From Sphingomonas sp. 28-63-12 (GTDB taxonomy: Bacteria > Pseudomonadota > Alphaproteobacteria > Sphingomonadales > Sphingomonadaceae): a stretch of DNA of 64,000 nt. Every line of letters starts with the position of its first letter. The stretch's first letter is position 1. The stretch lies in the NCBI GenBank assembly GCA_002281535.1, contig NCGD01000009.1, positions 41,992-105,991 on the forward strand, written 5' to 3'. Position numbers and translations under genes: made by a program. A model generated the notes under the pieces. The model saw only the letters and a program-made list of their open reading frames with translations. It ran no database searches and was not told the DNA's origin. Positions 37,508-46,968 of the stretch are shown piece after piece.

Positions 37508-38185
37508 CTATCTCTTGTCGTTGAACATATAACCGACGCCCCGGATCGTCATGATCGGGTCGTCCTCGCCGGGCTGGTTCAGCTCGGCGCGCAGATGCCG
37601 CATCGCCGATTCAACGATGTTGGTGCTCGGCTCGAAATCATAATTCCACACGCGCTGATACAGCATCTGGCGTGTAACCACGCTGTTGGCGTTGCGGACC
37701 AGCTCGCACAGCAATTTGAAGTCGAGCGAGCGCAGCTTGAGCAGCCGGCCGGCGCGCAACGCGCGATGCTTGATCTCGTTGACCTCCACATCGCCGGCGC
37801 GCATCACGCCTGATTCGTTGCGCCGGGATGCGCGCCGCAATATCGCCTTCAGCCGGGCATCGATTTCGGCCGGCGCGGCTGGTTTGACGAGATAGTCGTC
37901 AGCGCCCGCATCCAGCCCGGCGAGCCGTTGTTCGAGATCGCCCAGCGCGGTGAGCATGATGATCGGCAGGTCCAGCTGACGCTCGCGCAGCCGCCGGGCG
38001 ACATCGATACCATCGACAAAGGGCAGCATCAGATCGAGCAGTACGGCATCGAATTTACCGTCAGTCACCGATGACAGTGCCGCGCGGCCATCTTCGGCCA
38101 CCACTGGATCATGCCCCAGCTCGATCAGATCGCTTACAAGCTGCCGGGCAGCCCGTGCATCGTCCTCCACGACCAATAGTCGCAT
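37508..38185 (-). CDS. OmpR-family response regulator
   Basis: A 225-residue regulator. The receiver domain has EDD at residues 7-9, phospho-acceptor Asp51 in LLDLMLPF and a conserved Lys in DDYLVKPAAPAE. The winged-helix domain contains LRSLDFKLLCEL and MRHLRAELNQPG. The partner kinase starts one base after its stop, so the two form an operon. Confidence 0.92.
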   Translation of the reverse strand: MRLLVVEDDARAARQLVSDLIELGHDPVVAEDGRAALSSVTDGKFDAVLLDLMLPFVDGIDVARRLRERQLDLPIIMLTALGDLEQRLAGLDAGADDYLVKPAAPAEIDARLKAILRRASRRNESGVMRAGDVEVNEIKHRALRAGRLLKLRSLDFKLLCELVRNANSVVTRQMLYQRVWNYDFEPSTNIVESAMRHLRAELNQPGEDDPIMTIRGVGYMFNDKR

Positions 38186-38294
38186 CGTAATCGCCTCTGC
38201 TGTCTCTGGCCGGGCAAGCCGGCCCCGCCCCCCGATGCATTGTCGATTCCGGGCCTGGTGTCGAGCCGGTTATCGCCGGCGCGATCGGGTGTTG

Positions 38295-39077
38295 TCAGGC
38301 GAGTTCGTCAGCCAAAGCGGGCAGCCGCTGCGGGGTGATCTCGTCATCGGCCATTACCGTCCAGCCGCTTGGGCCAAGTACTTCGATCGGGCGATAGCGG
38401 GTCTTGTACGACATCCGGTCGGACCCCTTCACCCAATAGCCCAGATAGACATAAGGCAGGCCAAGCGCGCGGGCGCGCTGGATATGATCGATGATGATCA
38501 GATTACCGAGCCCGGGCCGACCTTCATGCGCGGCATCGAAGAAGCTGTAGATCATCGACAACCCATCGGCTTGCTGGTCGGTCAGGCAAGCACCGATCAG
38601 GCGGCCGCGCCGGCCATCGACGGTTGGTTCGCGATATTCCACGACAAAGCTGTTGACCGGGCTTTGCTCGACCATGTCGGCATAATCGCCATCGTCCATG
38701 CCGGCCATGCCGCCACCGGGATGGCGATCGCCCAGGTAACGGCGCAGCAGATCGAATTGCTCGTCGGTCGCCCAGGGCTTGCAGGCGCTGACGTCAAGAT
38801 CACTATGCCGGCGGATCAGCTTGCGCTGGGTGGCATTGGGGCGGAAATCCTCGGCCACCACGCGCACCGAGACGCAGGCCGAACAACCCGCGCAGCTGGG
38901 GCGATAGGCGACCGACTGGCTGCGACGAAAGCCGATCCGGCCCAGCGCATCGTTGAGTTCGGCGGCATGCGGGCCGTTCAGCTCGGTGAAGACTTTGCGC
39001 TCAAGCCGACCGGGAAGATACGGGCAGGGCGACGGGCTGGTAACGAAGAATCGCGGGAAGCGAAAAGGCGCTGACAC
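38295..39077 (-). CDS. bpt: Aspartate/glutamate leucyltransferase (arginyltransferase family)
   Basis: A 260-residue N-end-rule aminoacyl-tRNA-protein transferase that adds leucine to N-terminal Asp or Glu, marking proteins for ClpS/ClpAP degradation. Family marks are [18 protein letters not shown], the cysteine motif [14 protein letters not shown], and [20 protein letters not shown]. The start is taken as GTG at 39077, which has GGAGG about 10 bp upstream; the ATG at 39107 lacks a binding site and would add ten unmatched residues. Confidence 0.9.
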   Translation of the reverse strand: MSAPFRFPRFFVTSPSPCPYLPGRLERKVFTELNGPHAAELNDALGRIGFRRSQSVAYRPSCAGCSACVSVRVVAEDFRPNATQRKLIRRHSDLDVSACKPWATDEQFDLLRRYLGDRHPGGGMAGMDDGDYADMVEQSPVNSFVVEYREPTVDGRRGRLIGACLTDQQADGLSMIYSFFDAAHEGRPGLGNLIIIDHIQRARALGLPYVYLGYWVKGSDRMSYKTRYRPIEVLGPSGWTVMADDEITPQRLPALADELA

Positions 39078-39299
39078 TACCGCTGATCCTCCCAAATACG
39101 CCGACAATCGGCCGTCCGGATGGCCCCTTATGAATCACCACAATCGTGATGAAAAGCGGCTTTACCATGATTGAAGGTTAACGGCGGCGCGCGCAGAGTC
39201 AAAAAAACGCTTAGCGGCTGGCGCACCGCCATTATATTCGAATGATGGCAGGGCGATAGAGTCGCCCGACTCGGTTCACCGCGCGCCAGATTCGCTTCG

Positions 39300-40538
39300 T
39301 CAGGCGAGCTCGACCATGCTGACTTCATAGCCCGACTGACGGATCGCCGCGATCAGCCGGTCGAGATGCGCCCGGTCGCGGGTTTCGCATTCAATATCGG
39401 TGATCAGCCCCTTGGCGGGCAGGGTGGTAAAGACGCGCTGGTGATAGACTTCGATGATGTTGACGCGTTCAGAATCGAACACGCGCACCAGATTGAACAG
39501 CGCGCCCGGCTGGTCCTGCAGCCGCACCCGCAGCCGGGCGAGCCGGCCCGATCGGGCGAGATCGCGCAGCAGCACATTGGCGAGCAGGCGAGTATCGATG
39601 TTGCCGCCGCACAGTACGATGCCAACGATCTTGCCCGCGAAGCGCTCGGGATGCTGGAGCAAGGCGGCGAGCCCGGCGGCGCCGGCGCCTTCCACCACCG
39701 TCTTTTCGATCTGGAGCAACAGGCTGACGGCGCGTTCCAGATTGCGTTCGCTCACCAGCACGATGTCATCGACCAGCGCCTCGACCATGCGCGCGGTGAT
39801 CACGCCGGGTTCCTTGACGGCAATGCCCTCGGCCAGCGTATCGCCGGCGCAGGGCATTTGCGTGCCGTTGATCCGGTTGTACATCGATGGGAAGAGCTCG
39901 GCCTCGACACCAATCACCTCGATCTGTCGCCCGCTGGCGCGCGCGACCGTCGCCATGCCCGAAATTAGCCCGCCGCCGCCGATTGGCGTCACCAGCGTAT
40001 CGATCCCCGGTACGTCTTCGAGCATTTCGATCGCCACCGTGCCCTGGCCAGCGATAATGCGCGGATCGTCAAACGGGTGGACAAAGGTCAGCCCCCGCTC
40101 GCCCTCGAGCAGCCGTGCATGGGCATAGGCCTCGTCAAAAGTTTCACCGTGGAGAACAACCGTTGCGCCGTGCCCTTCGGTTTGCGTTACTTTCACCGTC
40201 GGCGTCGTCGTCGGCATTACGATCGTCGCCGGGATACCCAGCCGGTGGGCGTGATAGGCGAGGCCCTGAGCATGGTTGCCGGCCGATGCCGCGATCACCC
40301 CGATGGTTTCCGGCCCCAATTGCATCAGCGTGTTGAGCGCACCGCGCTCCTTATAAGCGGCAGTGAACTGCAGATTTTCGAACTTCAGATAGACCGTCGC
40401 CCCGGTCATCGCCGACAGCGTCTTGCTGATCAGCGTCGGGGTGCGGACGATCGAGGGCGCAATGCGGCCATGCGCGGTGCGGATATCGTCGATCGAAACG
40501 GGCAGCGGCGCGAGGCCGGACAAGGGGATGCTAGCCAT
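39300..40538 (-). CDS. ilvA: Threonine ammonia-lyase
   Basis: A 412-residue PLP enzyme converting threonine to 2-oxobutyrate and ammonia, the entry step to isoleucine or to threonine catabolism. The PLP lysine is Lys63 in AAYKERGALN, the phosphate-binding loop is PIGGGGLISG, and SAGNHAQGLAYHA follows the usual pattern. The C-terminal ~80 residues are a single ACT-like domain (RLRVRLQDQPGALFNLVRVF), as in the short class. The start at 40538 (MASIPLSG) is chosen; the ATG at 40643 would run into the divergent gene's start. Confidence 0.92.
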   Translation of the reverse strand: MASIPLSGLAPLPVSIDDIRTAHGRIAPSIVRTPTLISKTLSAMTGATVYLKFENLQFTAAYKERGALNTLMQLGPETIGVIAASAGNHAQGLAYHAHRLGIPATIVMPTTTPTVKVTQTEGHGATVVLHGETFDEAYAHARLLEGERGLTFVHPFDDPRIIAGQGTVAIEMLEDVPGIDTLVTPIGGGGLISGMATVARASGRQIEVIGVEAELFPSMYNRINGTQMPCAGDTLAEGIAVKEPGVITARMVEALVDDIVLVSERNLERAVSLLLQIEKTVVEGAGAAGLAALLQHPERFAGKIVGIVLCGGNIDTRLLANVLLRDLARSGRLARLRVRLQDQPGALFNLVRVFDSERVNIIEVYHQRVFTTLPAKGLITDIECETRDRAHLDRLIAAIRQSGYEVSMVELA

Positions 40539-40596
40539 GGGGGTGGCCCCTAGACCATCTGGCGCGACGAAGGAACACGCCTTATGCGCCGACGCC

Positions 40597-41451
40597 ATGG
40601 CAGACATCGCATTTATCGGCACCGGCATCATGGGTGCGCCCATGGCCCGGCACCTCGCAGCCGCAGGGCATCACCTCACCGTCTTTAACCGGACGCGCAG
40701 CAAGGCGGATGTCTGGGCCGCGGCGCATGGCGGCACGGTTGCCGACACCCCGGCTTCCGCCGCAACGGGCAAGGATGCGGTGATCGCCTGTGTCGGCAAT
40801 GACGCCGATCTGGCCGCGGTGACGCTGGGAACCGACGGCGCCTTTGCCGCGATGCGCGACGATGCGGTGTTCATCGATCACACCACTGTGTCCGCCGATT
40901 TGGCCCGCCGGCTGGCGGCCGCCCGCGCGCTGGTGGTCGACGCGCCCGTATCGGGCGGGCAGGCAGGCGCTGAAAATGGCAAGTTGTCGATCATGTGCGG
41001 CGGATCGGCCGACGCGATGGCAAGGGCCGAGCCGCTGATGGCGGCCTATGCGCTCCGGATTGTCCATGTCGGCGGGCCGGGCGCCGGGCAGCAGACCAAG
41101 ATGGTCAACCAGATCGCGATTGCCGGCGTGCTGCAGGGCCTGAGCGAGGCGCTGCGCTTTGCCCAGGCCAGCAATCTTGATCTCGACCGGGTGTTTGAGG
41201 CAATTTCAGGCGGCGCGGCGCAGAGCTGGCAGATGGTCAATCGCTGGCAGACGATGAGCGAGGACAAGTTTGACTTCGGCTTTGCGGTCGATTGGATGCG
41301 CAAGGATCTGGGGCTGGCGCTCGACGAGGCGAAAAAGAATGGCGCGACGCTGCCGGTGGCGGCGTTGGTCGATCAATTCTATGCCGAAGTCCAGAAAATG
41401 GGCGGGCGCCGTCAGGATACGAGTTCGCTGGTCAGGAGATTGCCGAAATGA
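40597..41451 (+). CDS. NAD(P)-dependent 3-hydroxyisobutyrate dehydrogenase family oxidoreductase
   Basis: A 284-residue beta-hydroxyacid dehydrogenase. The Rossmann motif FIGTGIMGAPMARHL is at the N-terminus, the substrate loop VDAPVSGGQAGAENGKL near residue 120, the catalytic lysine lies in GAGQQTKMVNQ, and KDLGLALDEAK is near the end. It could act on 3-hydroxyisobutyrate or tartronate semialdehyde; the sequence does not decide. It is divergent from ilvA over 58 bp, and its stop overlaps the next ATG (ATGA). Confidence 0.9.
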   Translation: MADIAFIGTGIMGAPMARHLAAAGHHLTVFNRTRSKADVWAAAHGGTVADTPASAATGKDAVIACVGNDADLAAVTLGTDGAFAAMRDDAVFIDHTTVSADLARRLAAARALVVDAPVSGGQAGAENGKLSIMCGGSADAMARAEPLMAAYALRIVHVGGPGAGQQTKMVNQIAIAGVLQGLSEALRFAQASNLDLDRVFEAISGGAAQSWQMVNRWQTMSEDKFDFGFAVDWMRKDLGLALDEAKKNGATLPVAALVDQFYAEVQKMGGRRQDTSSLVRRLPK

Positions 41452-43229
41452 ATCGTCCGATGGTCAGACACGCGCTTCCAGGCCTAAACATCGTTACCCC
41501 GGCGAAAGCTGGGGTCTCGCACGTTGGGCGCGCCGCCGGGCATGCCCATCCTGTCGGTGCCCCAGGCTCACGGCCGCAGCTTTTGCCGGGGCGACGTTTG
41601 TTGGCGATCGTCGCGGCGTTGCTACTTGCCTCCCCGGCCTATGCCGATGCGCTGGTCGACAATGTCAACGGCATCACGCTTGACGCCAATGGCAAGGTTG
41701 TCCGCTTCACCGGGCTGGTGATGACGCCCGACGGCCATGTCGCCCGGCTGCTGGGGCAGGGCGAAAAGCGCCCCGACAAGCTCGATTGGCGCGCCGACAT
41801 GAAGGGCAAGGTGTTGTTGCCCGGCTTTGTCGATGCGCATGGCCATGTCACCGAACTTGGCTTTCGTGCACTGGAACTCGATCTGTCGGGCACAACCTCG
41901 CTTGACGAGGCCAAGGCCAAGATTGCCGCCTATGTCGCCGCCAACCCGGATCGGAAATGGATTCTGGGCGGCGGCTGGAACCAGGAGAAATGGGGACTTG
42001 GTCGCTTCCCGACCGCCGCCGATCTCGACGCCGTCGTCAGCGATCGACCGGTCTGGCTGGCGCGCGCGGATGGCCATGCCAGCTGGGCGAACAGTGCGGC
42101 GATGAAGGCGGCCGGGGTGTCGGCGAAAAGCGCGGCGCCCGTCGGCGGGCGGATCGAAAAGACCGGCACCGAACCCAATGGCGTGTTCGTCGATTCAGCG
42201 CAGGCGCTGGTCAATCGTGTGGTGCCGCAGCCCTTGCCTAAGGAGCGCGGCACCGCGATCCTGAAGGCGCAGGCGATCCTGCTCGGTTTTGGTATCACCG
42301 CCACGGCCGATATGGGCACTTCGCTCGATGAATGGTTGACCTATCGCCGGCTTGGCGACGCTGGGTCGCTGCGCGTCAGATTCATCAGCTATGGCGCGGG
42401 GCTTGAAGATACTATCCGCATCGGTGGCATCGGCCCGACGCCCTGGCTGTATAATGGCCGGCTGAAGCTCGCCGGGGTCAAGCTCTATGCCGATGGCGCC
42501 CTGGGATCGCGCGGGGCCTGGCTGAAGGCGCCCTATGCCGATGCGCCGACCCAAAGCGGTGCCGGCTTCCTCGCCGATGACGTGCTGCGCAATCTGATGA
42601 GCCGGGCGGCGATGGATGGCTATCAGGTCGCGGTGCACGCGATTGGCGACAAGGCCAATGCGCAGGTTCTGTCCGCGATCAGCGATCTTGCTGAAACCTA
42701 TAAGGGTGATCGTCGCTGGCGGATCGAACACGCGCAGATCGTCGATCCCACCGATCTGCCGAAATTCGGCCAGCACGGGACGATCGCGTCGATGCAACCC
42801 GTTCACCAGACCGGCGACCGGACAATGGCTGAGGCGCGGCTGGGGCCCGACCGGCTTGCCGGGGCCTATGCCTGGGCGACGATGCTCAAAAATGGAGCGG
42901 TGCTGGCGTTTGGCACCGATTATCCGGTCGAAAGCCCCGATCCCTTTGCCGGATGGGCCGCCGGCTTCACCCGCGCCGACGCCAATGGCGAGCCCTATGG
43001 CGGCTGGCAGCCGCAGGAACGCATCAGCCGCGAACAGGCGTGGCGCGCTTACACGATGGACGCGGCCTATGCCGGCTTTGCCGAAAAGGATTTCGGCCGG
43101 CTGGGGGCCGGGCAATGGGCCGATTTCATCATCGTCGATCGCGACCCGCTGCTGGCGAGCCCGAGCGATTTGCGCGCAACCAAGGTGGAGGAAACCTGGA
43201 TCGGCGGCGTAAAGGCCTGGGGCCGGTGA
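41448..43229 (+). CDS. Secreted amidohydrolase (YtcJ-like)
   Basis: A 593-residue metal-dependent hydrolase of the YtcJ/AepA amidohydrolase group. Metal-binding motifs are LPGFVDAHGHVTE, VAVHAIGDKAN and FGTDYPVESPDP. The N-terminus is unusual: about 35 residues encoded by a palindromic repeat (NIVTPAKAGVSHVGRAAGHA and following) precede the hydrophobic signal core LLAIVAALLLASPAYA. Without it the start would be near a TTG around 41597. The first ATG overlaps the upstream stop (ATGA). The substrate is unknown. Confidence 0.88.
   Translation: MNRPMVRHALPGLNIVTPAKAGVSHVGRAAGHAHPVGAPGSRPQLLPGRRLLAIVAALLLASPAYADALVDNVNGITLDANGKVVRFTGLVMTPDGHVARLLGQGEKRPDKLDWRADMKGKVLLPGFVDAHGHVTELGFRALELDLSGTTSLDEAKAKIAAYVAANPDRKWILGGGWNQEKWGLGRFPTAADLDAVVSDRPVWLARADGHASWANSAAMKAAGVSAKSAAPVGGRIEKTGTEPNGVFVDSAQALVNRVVPQPLPKERGTAILKAQAILLGFGITATADMGTSLDEWLTYRRLGDAGSLRVRFISYGAGLEDTIRIGGIGPTPWLYNGRLKLAGVKLYADGALGSRGAWLKAPYADAPTQSGAGFLADDVLRNLMSRAAMDGYQVAVHAIGDKANAQVLSAISDLAETYKGDRRWRIEHAQIVDPTDLPKFGQHGTIASMQPVHQTGDRTMAEARLGPDRLAGAYAWATMLKNGAVLAFGTDYPVESPDPFAGWAAGFTRADANGEPYGGWQPQERISREQAWRAYTMDAAYAGFAEKDFGRLGAGQWADFIIVDRDPLLASPSDLRATKVEETWIGGVKAWGR
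41493..41595. repeat. Palindromic repeat element embedded in a coding sequence
   Basis: Imperfect 19-nt terminal arms (41493-41511, starting GTTACCCCGGCG, and 41577-41595, ending GCCGGGGCGAC) face each other across about 65 bp. The translated VTPAKAGVS peptide is one I recognise as the product of dispersed alphaproteobacterial intergenic palindromes. The element lies inside the signal-peptide region of the amidohydrolase gene and is read in frame. Confidence 0.7.
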
Positions 43230-43400
43230 CGCGGCTGCGCTGATGCCGTGTCTGTGACCGTGATGGGTGGTGAGATCGGGCGCGCGCTGGGTGAACCATA
43301 CCCCGCATGACTCCCGACCCGCCGGTCACGATTACCCGGGGCCGTGCACCACGCCGATGTTGACGCCAGAGCCCGGCAATCGCTGCCGCACCGTCTGAAT

Positions 43401-44474
43401 TCAGGGTTGATCCGCCGTCATCGCGGCTGATCGAACCAGGCTGGTCAATACCCGCAGCTGTGCATCAATCATCGTCACATTGGGATCGTGCCCGGTGCGC
43501 GGCAGCACGAGGAACGCCTTGGCTGGCGCGGACAGGCCATCGAAATAGGCTTTGCTGATCTCCGCCGGGGTGACCAGATCCTCCTCTCCCTGAAGAAGAT
43601 AGACCGGCATGGCAAAATGCATTCCCAGTTTTTTCAGGTCGATCTTCGGCCCCATCCCATCGCCTGCCAGTCCGACAAATTGCAGGAACGAATAATCCTC
43701 CCCAGCCTCATACGCCGCCAGATAGTCAGCGGTGTCGTACCCGGGGGCGAAGTCGAGCCACCCTTTTGGCGCGGGATCGGTATGCATCGCTTCGTAGCGG
43801 CGGGTGATGCGCCGCAAAATCCCGAAATTATGCGGGTCGATCCATGGCGGTGAGCCAATTTTGTCCAGGGCGGTGATTGCATCGGCATCGCCGGCGGTAT
43901 GGGCGAATTTCAGCGCGTGCGCATAGCTTGCGGCGATATCGTCCTGATAATTCACCAGCTGGGCGGTGCCGACATAGGCGTGGAACAGGCCAGGAGCGGC
44001 CATCGCCATGTGAACAGCCAAGGCCGAGCCCCAGGACCCGCCCATGAGAATGACCTTGCGCTTGCCCAGATGTCGGGCCGCATAGCGAGCGACGTCGATA
44101 CCGTCGCGCGTCAGTCGATCCATGGTCAGGCTCTCGCCGTCGGCGGGCTTATTCGCGGCATAGGTCTTGCCCGATCCACGCTGATCCCATTGGACCACGG
44201 TGAAATCCCGTGCCCAGCTGCCGAACATATTGTGCGCGAACGGTGAGTTGGGATTGCCAGGCCCGCCATGGACGATCAGCACCACCGGGTTGGCGCAATC
44301 CTGCCCTTCAATCACGATCCATTGTTGAATGCCGCCGATGGTGACGAGGCCCGTCTCGTTCACCACCTGGCCCGGAATATCGCAGGAAACGTTCGGGGTG
44401 CCACCGGTCGACTGCGCCGCGCTCGGCCGCGGCACCAGCAGTAGCAGCACAAACGCCGCCCAAAATTTCTTCAT
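43401..44474 (-). CDS. Secreted alpha/beta-hydrolase, S33 prolyl aminopeptidase-like
   Basis: A 357-residue exported peptidase-family protein with a signal peptide (KKFWAAFVLLLLVPRPSAAQ). The S33 pattern is present: HGGPGNPNSPF oxyanion loop, WDQRGSGKTYA, the nucleophile elbow GGSWGSALAVHMA, and a final RTGHDPN histidine segment. It probably cleaves N-terminal residues from peptides outside the cytoplasm. The start at 44474 is set by the signal peptide; the ATG at 44567 is less likely. A 276-bp gap separates it from the divergent WYL regulator. Confidence 0.87.
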   Translation of the reverse strand: MKKFWAAFVLLLLVPRPSAAQSTGGTPNVSCDIPGQVVNETGLVTIGGIQQWIVIEGQDCANPVVLIVHGGPGNPNSPFAHNMFGSWARDFTVVQWDQRGSGKTYAANKPADGESLTMDRLTRDGIDVARYAARHLGKRKVILMGGSWGSALAVHMAMAAPGLFHAYVGTAQLVNYQDDIAASYAHALKFAHTAGDADAITALDKIGSPPWIDPHNFGILRRITRRYEAMHTDPAPKGWLDFAPGYDTADYLAAYEAGEDYSFLQFVGLAGDGMGPKIDLKKLGMHFAMPVYLLQGEEDLVTPAEISKAYFDGLSAPAKAFLVLPRTGHDPNVTMIDAQLRVLTSLVRSAAMTADQP

Positions 44475-44750
44475 TCGAATTCCCCCAAGGTGCCACATCA
44501 CTGCCTGCCGAAACGCGCTGATCTGGCAACGCGGTCTAGGTGGCAAACCATTGGGCGTAAACATCAATGTCCATCGCCTGCCGCCGACATCAGCCGACCA
44601 ACTCCAGGCGCATCATACCTGCGGGCGACTGCCATTGCGCTGGGCCAGGGATGCAGCCGGTATCTCTCGTGTCCGATCGGGATCGATTTTGACACAAGCC
44701 TGTTCAACTGCCAGATTATGGCAGGATGCCAGCCTTGGAGAGCGGCTTTC

Positions 44751-45440
44751 ATGGCTCGCGCGCAGCGCCTTCTCAATTTGATACAGGCCCTGCGGCAGCA
44801 CCGGCGCCCGGTGGCCGGTGCCGTTCTGGCCGACGACCTCGGCGTATCGTTGCGCACCATTTATCGCGATATCGAGACACTGAAAGGCCAGGGCGCGCAT
44901 ATCGAGGGCGAAGCGGGGCTGGGCTTTGTGCTCCGGCCGGGTTTCATGCTGCCGCCCCTGATGTTTTCCGAAGACGAAATCGAGGCACTGGTGCTTGGCT
45001 CGCGCTGGGTTTCGGAGCGTGCGGACGGCCTTCTCGCCAAAGCCGCGCGCAATGTGCTGGCCAAAATCGGCACCGTACTACCCGACGACCTCAAGGCGGG
45101 TATCGATGACTCCGGGCTACTAATCGGCCCCGGTGAGCCGATTGCGGCACGGGACGGCGCAGTCGCCGCGATCCGCCAGGCAATCCGCTCCGAGTGCAAA
45201 GTGCAGGTCGCCTATGCCGATAAGCAAGGGATCGCCACCCAGCGGACGATCTGGCCGATCGCGCTGGCCTTTTATGATCGGGTGCGGGTGGTGGTCGCCT
45301 GGTGCGAGTTGCGCGACGGATACCGGCATTTCAGGATCGATCGAATTGCCACGCTCGACTGCATGGCGGAGCGCTATCCCCGCCGCCGAGCAAGACTGCT
45401 CAAGGAATGGCACGCCATCCAGGGTGTACCGGAACAGTGA
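44751..45440 (+). CDS. HTH transcriptional regulator with WYL domain (YafY-like)
   Basis: A 229-residue regulator with an N-terminal DeoR-type HTH (AQRLLNLIQALRQHRRPV, LGVSLRTIYRDIETL) and a WYL sensor domain (KVQVAYADKQGIATQRTIWP, ending YRHFRIDRIATLDC). Ligands of such regulators are largely unknown. GGAG precedes the ATG at 44751; longer upstream frames have no start with a site. The VOC gene 87 bp downstream, in the same orientation, is its likely co-transcribed or controlled neighbour. Confidence 0.87.
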   Translation: MARAQRLLNLIQALRQHRRPVAGAVLADDLGVSLRTIYRDIETLKGQGAHIEGEAGLGFVLRPGFMLPPLMFSEDEIEALVLGSRWVSERADGLLAKAARNVLAKIGTVLPDDLKAGIDDSGLLIGPGEPIAARDGAVAAIRQAIRSECKVQVAYADKQGIATQRTIWPIALAFYDRVRVVVAWCELRDGYRHFRIDRIATLDCMAERYPRRRARLLKEWHAIQGVPEQ

Positions 45441-45526
45441 CTGCTGACAAAAACTGACAGGACCGTGTCGTAATCCCCTCTTCGTCGGCGCCAATCCCGT
45501 GTGCCGCTGATCTGAAAGGGAATTTT

Positions 45527-45898
45527 ATGCCAAGCTTCAATTTTTTGCTGTTGCATGTTCGCGACCACGCAGCCAGCGCTGCGCTCTACCACGATCTGTT
45601 CGGCATTCCGGTCGTCGACCAGAAGCCTGACATCACAATCTTGCCATTGCGTGACGGCGTGATGCTGGGGCTATGGTCGCGAGAGACGGTGGAACCGGAA
45701 AGCAGCGGCGAGGCCGGCTCAAGCGAGATCGCGTTTGCCGTCGCCGACGCGTCCGCCGTGGAGGCGATGCACGCCGACTGGGCGCGGCGCGGCATGGCCA
45801 TGCTTCAGGCGCCGACCCGCATGAGCTTTGGCACCACCTTTGTCGCCAGCGATCCCGATGGCCACCGGCTCCGCGTGTTCGCGCCTGTGGCCGGGTAG
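45527..45898 (+). CDS. VOC family (glyoxalase/bleomycin-resistance fold) protein
   Basis: A 123-residue vicinal-oxygen-chelate protein: two beta-alpha-beta-beta-beta modules, starting FNFLLLHVRDHAASAALYHDL and ending FVASDPDGHRLRVFAP. Usual roles are binding or modifying small compounds or drugs. The ATG follows a GGGAA site. It lies downstream of the WYL regulator and before a bidirectional terminator. Confidence 0.88.
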   Translation: MPSFNFLLLHVRDHAASAALYHDLFGIPVVDQKPDITILPLRDGVMLGLWSRETVEPESSGEAGSSEIAFAVADASAVEAMHADWARRGMAMLQAPTRMSFGTTFVASDPDGHRLRVFAPVAG

Positions 45899-45969
45899 CC
45901 TGCAATTTTGGGCATCCAGTAGTCCGGCGGGTCGGGGGTGCCCGAGTGCGCGGGACCCTTTGCCCAACA

Positions 45970-46007
45970 AAAAGCCCGCGGCTTCCTTTCGGAAACCGCG
46001 GGCTTTT
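45970..46007. terminator. Bidirectional intrinsic terminator
   Basis: A 17-bp stem (45970-45986 with 45991-46007, one mismatch) with A and T runs on the outer sides. It can serve both the plus-strand VOC gene and the minus-strand ctrA gene. Confidence 0.85.
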
Positions 46008-46026
46008 CCCCCGTTCTTAGCTCGGT

Positions 46027-46737
46027 TCAAGCGACGGCGGCTTCGCTCACGCCACCCACTTCGTCAGGCTCGCGCAGCACATAGCCGCGGCCCCAGACGG
46101 TTTCGATATAATTTTCGCCTTCGCATGCCATGCTGAGCTTTTTGCGCAGCTTGCAGATGAAGACGTCGATGATCTTGAGTTCGGGCTCGTCCATGCCGCC
46201 GTACAGGTGGTTGAGGAACATTTCCTTGGTGAGCGTGGTGCCCTTGCGCAGGCTGAGCAGTTCGAGCATCGCATATTCCTTGCCGGTCAAATGGACGCGC
46301 GCGCCATCGACTTCGACGGTCTTGGCATCCAGGTTGACGGCGAGCTTGCCGGTGCGGATTACCGACTGCGAATGGCCCTTGGAGCGGCGCACAACCGCAT
46401 GGATGCGGGCAGTGAGCTCTTCGCGGTGGAAGGGCTTGGTGACGTAATCGTCAGCGCCAAAGCCGAATGAGCGGACCTTTGAGTCCATCTCGTTGATGCC
46501 CGACAGGATCAGCACCGGGGTTTGTACCCGGGCGACGCGGAGTTTTTTCAGCACGTCATAGCCGTGCATGTCCGGCAGGTTGAGATCAAGCAGGATGATA
46601 TCGTAATCATAGAGCTTGCCCAGATCGAGGCCTTCCTCGCCCAGATCGGTGGTGTAGACGTTGAAGCCTTCCGCCGAGAGCATCAGCTCAATGGCCTTGG
46701 CCGTGGTGGGCTCGTCTTCGATCAGCAGCACGCGCAT
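46027..46737 (-). CDS. ctrA: Cell-cycle master regulator CtrA
   Basis: A 236-residue response regulator. The receiver has the phospho-acceptor Asp51 in [14 protein letters not shown], and [21 protein letters not shown] follows CtrA word for word as I remember it. The winged helix ends in [16 protein letters not shown]. In Caulobacter CtrA represses replication origin firing and activates many cell-cycle and motility genes. The tail ends AAVA, small hydrophobic residues as expected of a ClpXP-degraded CtrA. A TTAA-N7-TTAA box lies upstream, and CpdR, its proteolysis adaptor, is also in this window. Confidence 0.97.
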   Translation of the reverse strand: MRVLLIEDEPTTAKAIELMLSAEGFNVYTTDLGEEGLDLGKLYDYDIILLDLNLPDMHGYDVLKKLRVARVQTPVLILSGINEMDSKVRSFGFGADDYVTKPFHREELTARIHAVVRRSKGHSQSVIRTGKLAVNLDAKTVEVDGARVHLTGKEYAMLELLSLRKGTTLTKEMFLNHLYGGMDEPELKIIDVFICKLRKKLSMACEGENYIETVWGRGYVLREPDEVGGVSEAAVA

Positions 46738-46804
46738 CTGGCTATTCCCCTGTTGCTCGCAGCCCCGAACATCCCCAGTCGCTCGGCGCGGTCACACATA
46801 TTCC

Positions 46805-46849
46805 ATTAACCTCATCAGTGATGAAGGTAAAAGGTTAATTTCAGATTAA
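46805..46849. promoter_or_regulatory. CtrA box upstream of ctrA, with overlapping inverted repeat
   Basis: A perfect TTAA-N7-TTAA site occupies 46835-46849, about 100 bp upstream of the ctrA start. It overlaps the right arm of an inverted repeat, ATTAACCT (46805-46812) and AGGTTAAT (46832-46839), whose spacer contains CATCAGTGATG. Autoregulation by phosphorylated CtrA is the simplest reading. Confidence 0.6.
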
Positions 46850-46968
46850 TCGGCCTGACTCCACGAGTCGCGTCGACTCCCGCAGGGTTCGCGATATCCC
46901 GGCCCGCGTGCCTGATTGGTGAATCCGGCAACAATGGCCGGGGGCGGCGCTCTGTTGCGCAACCGGCG

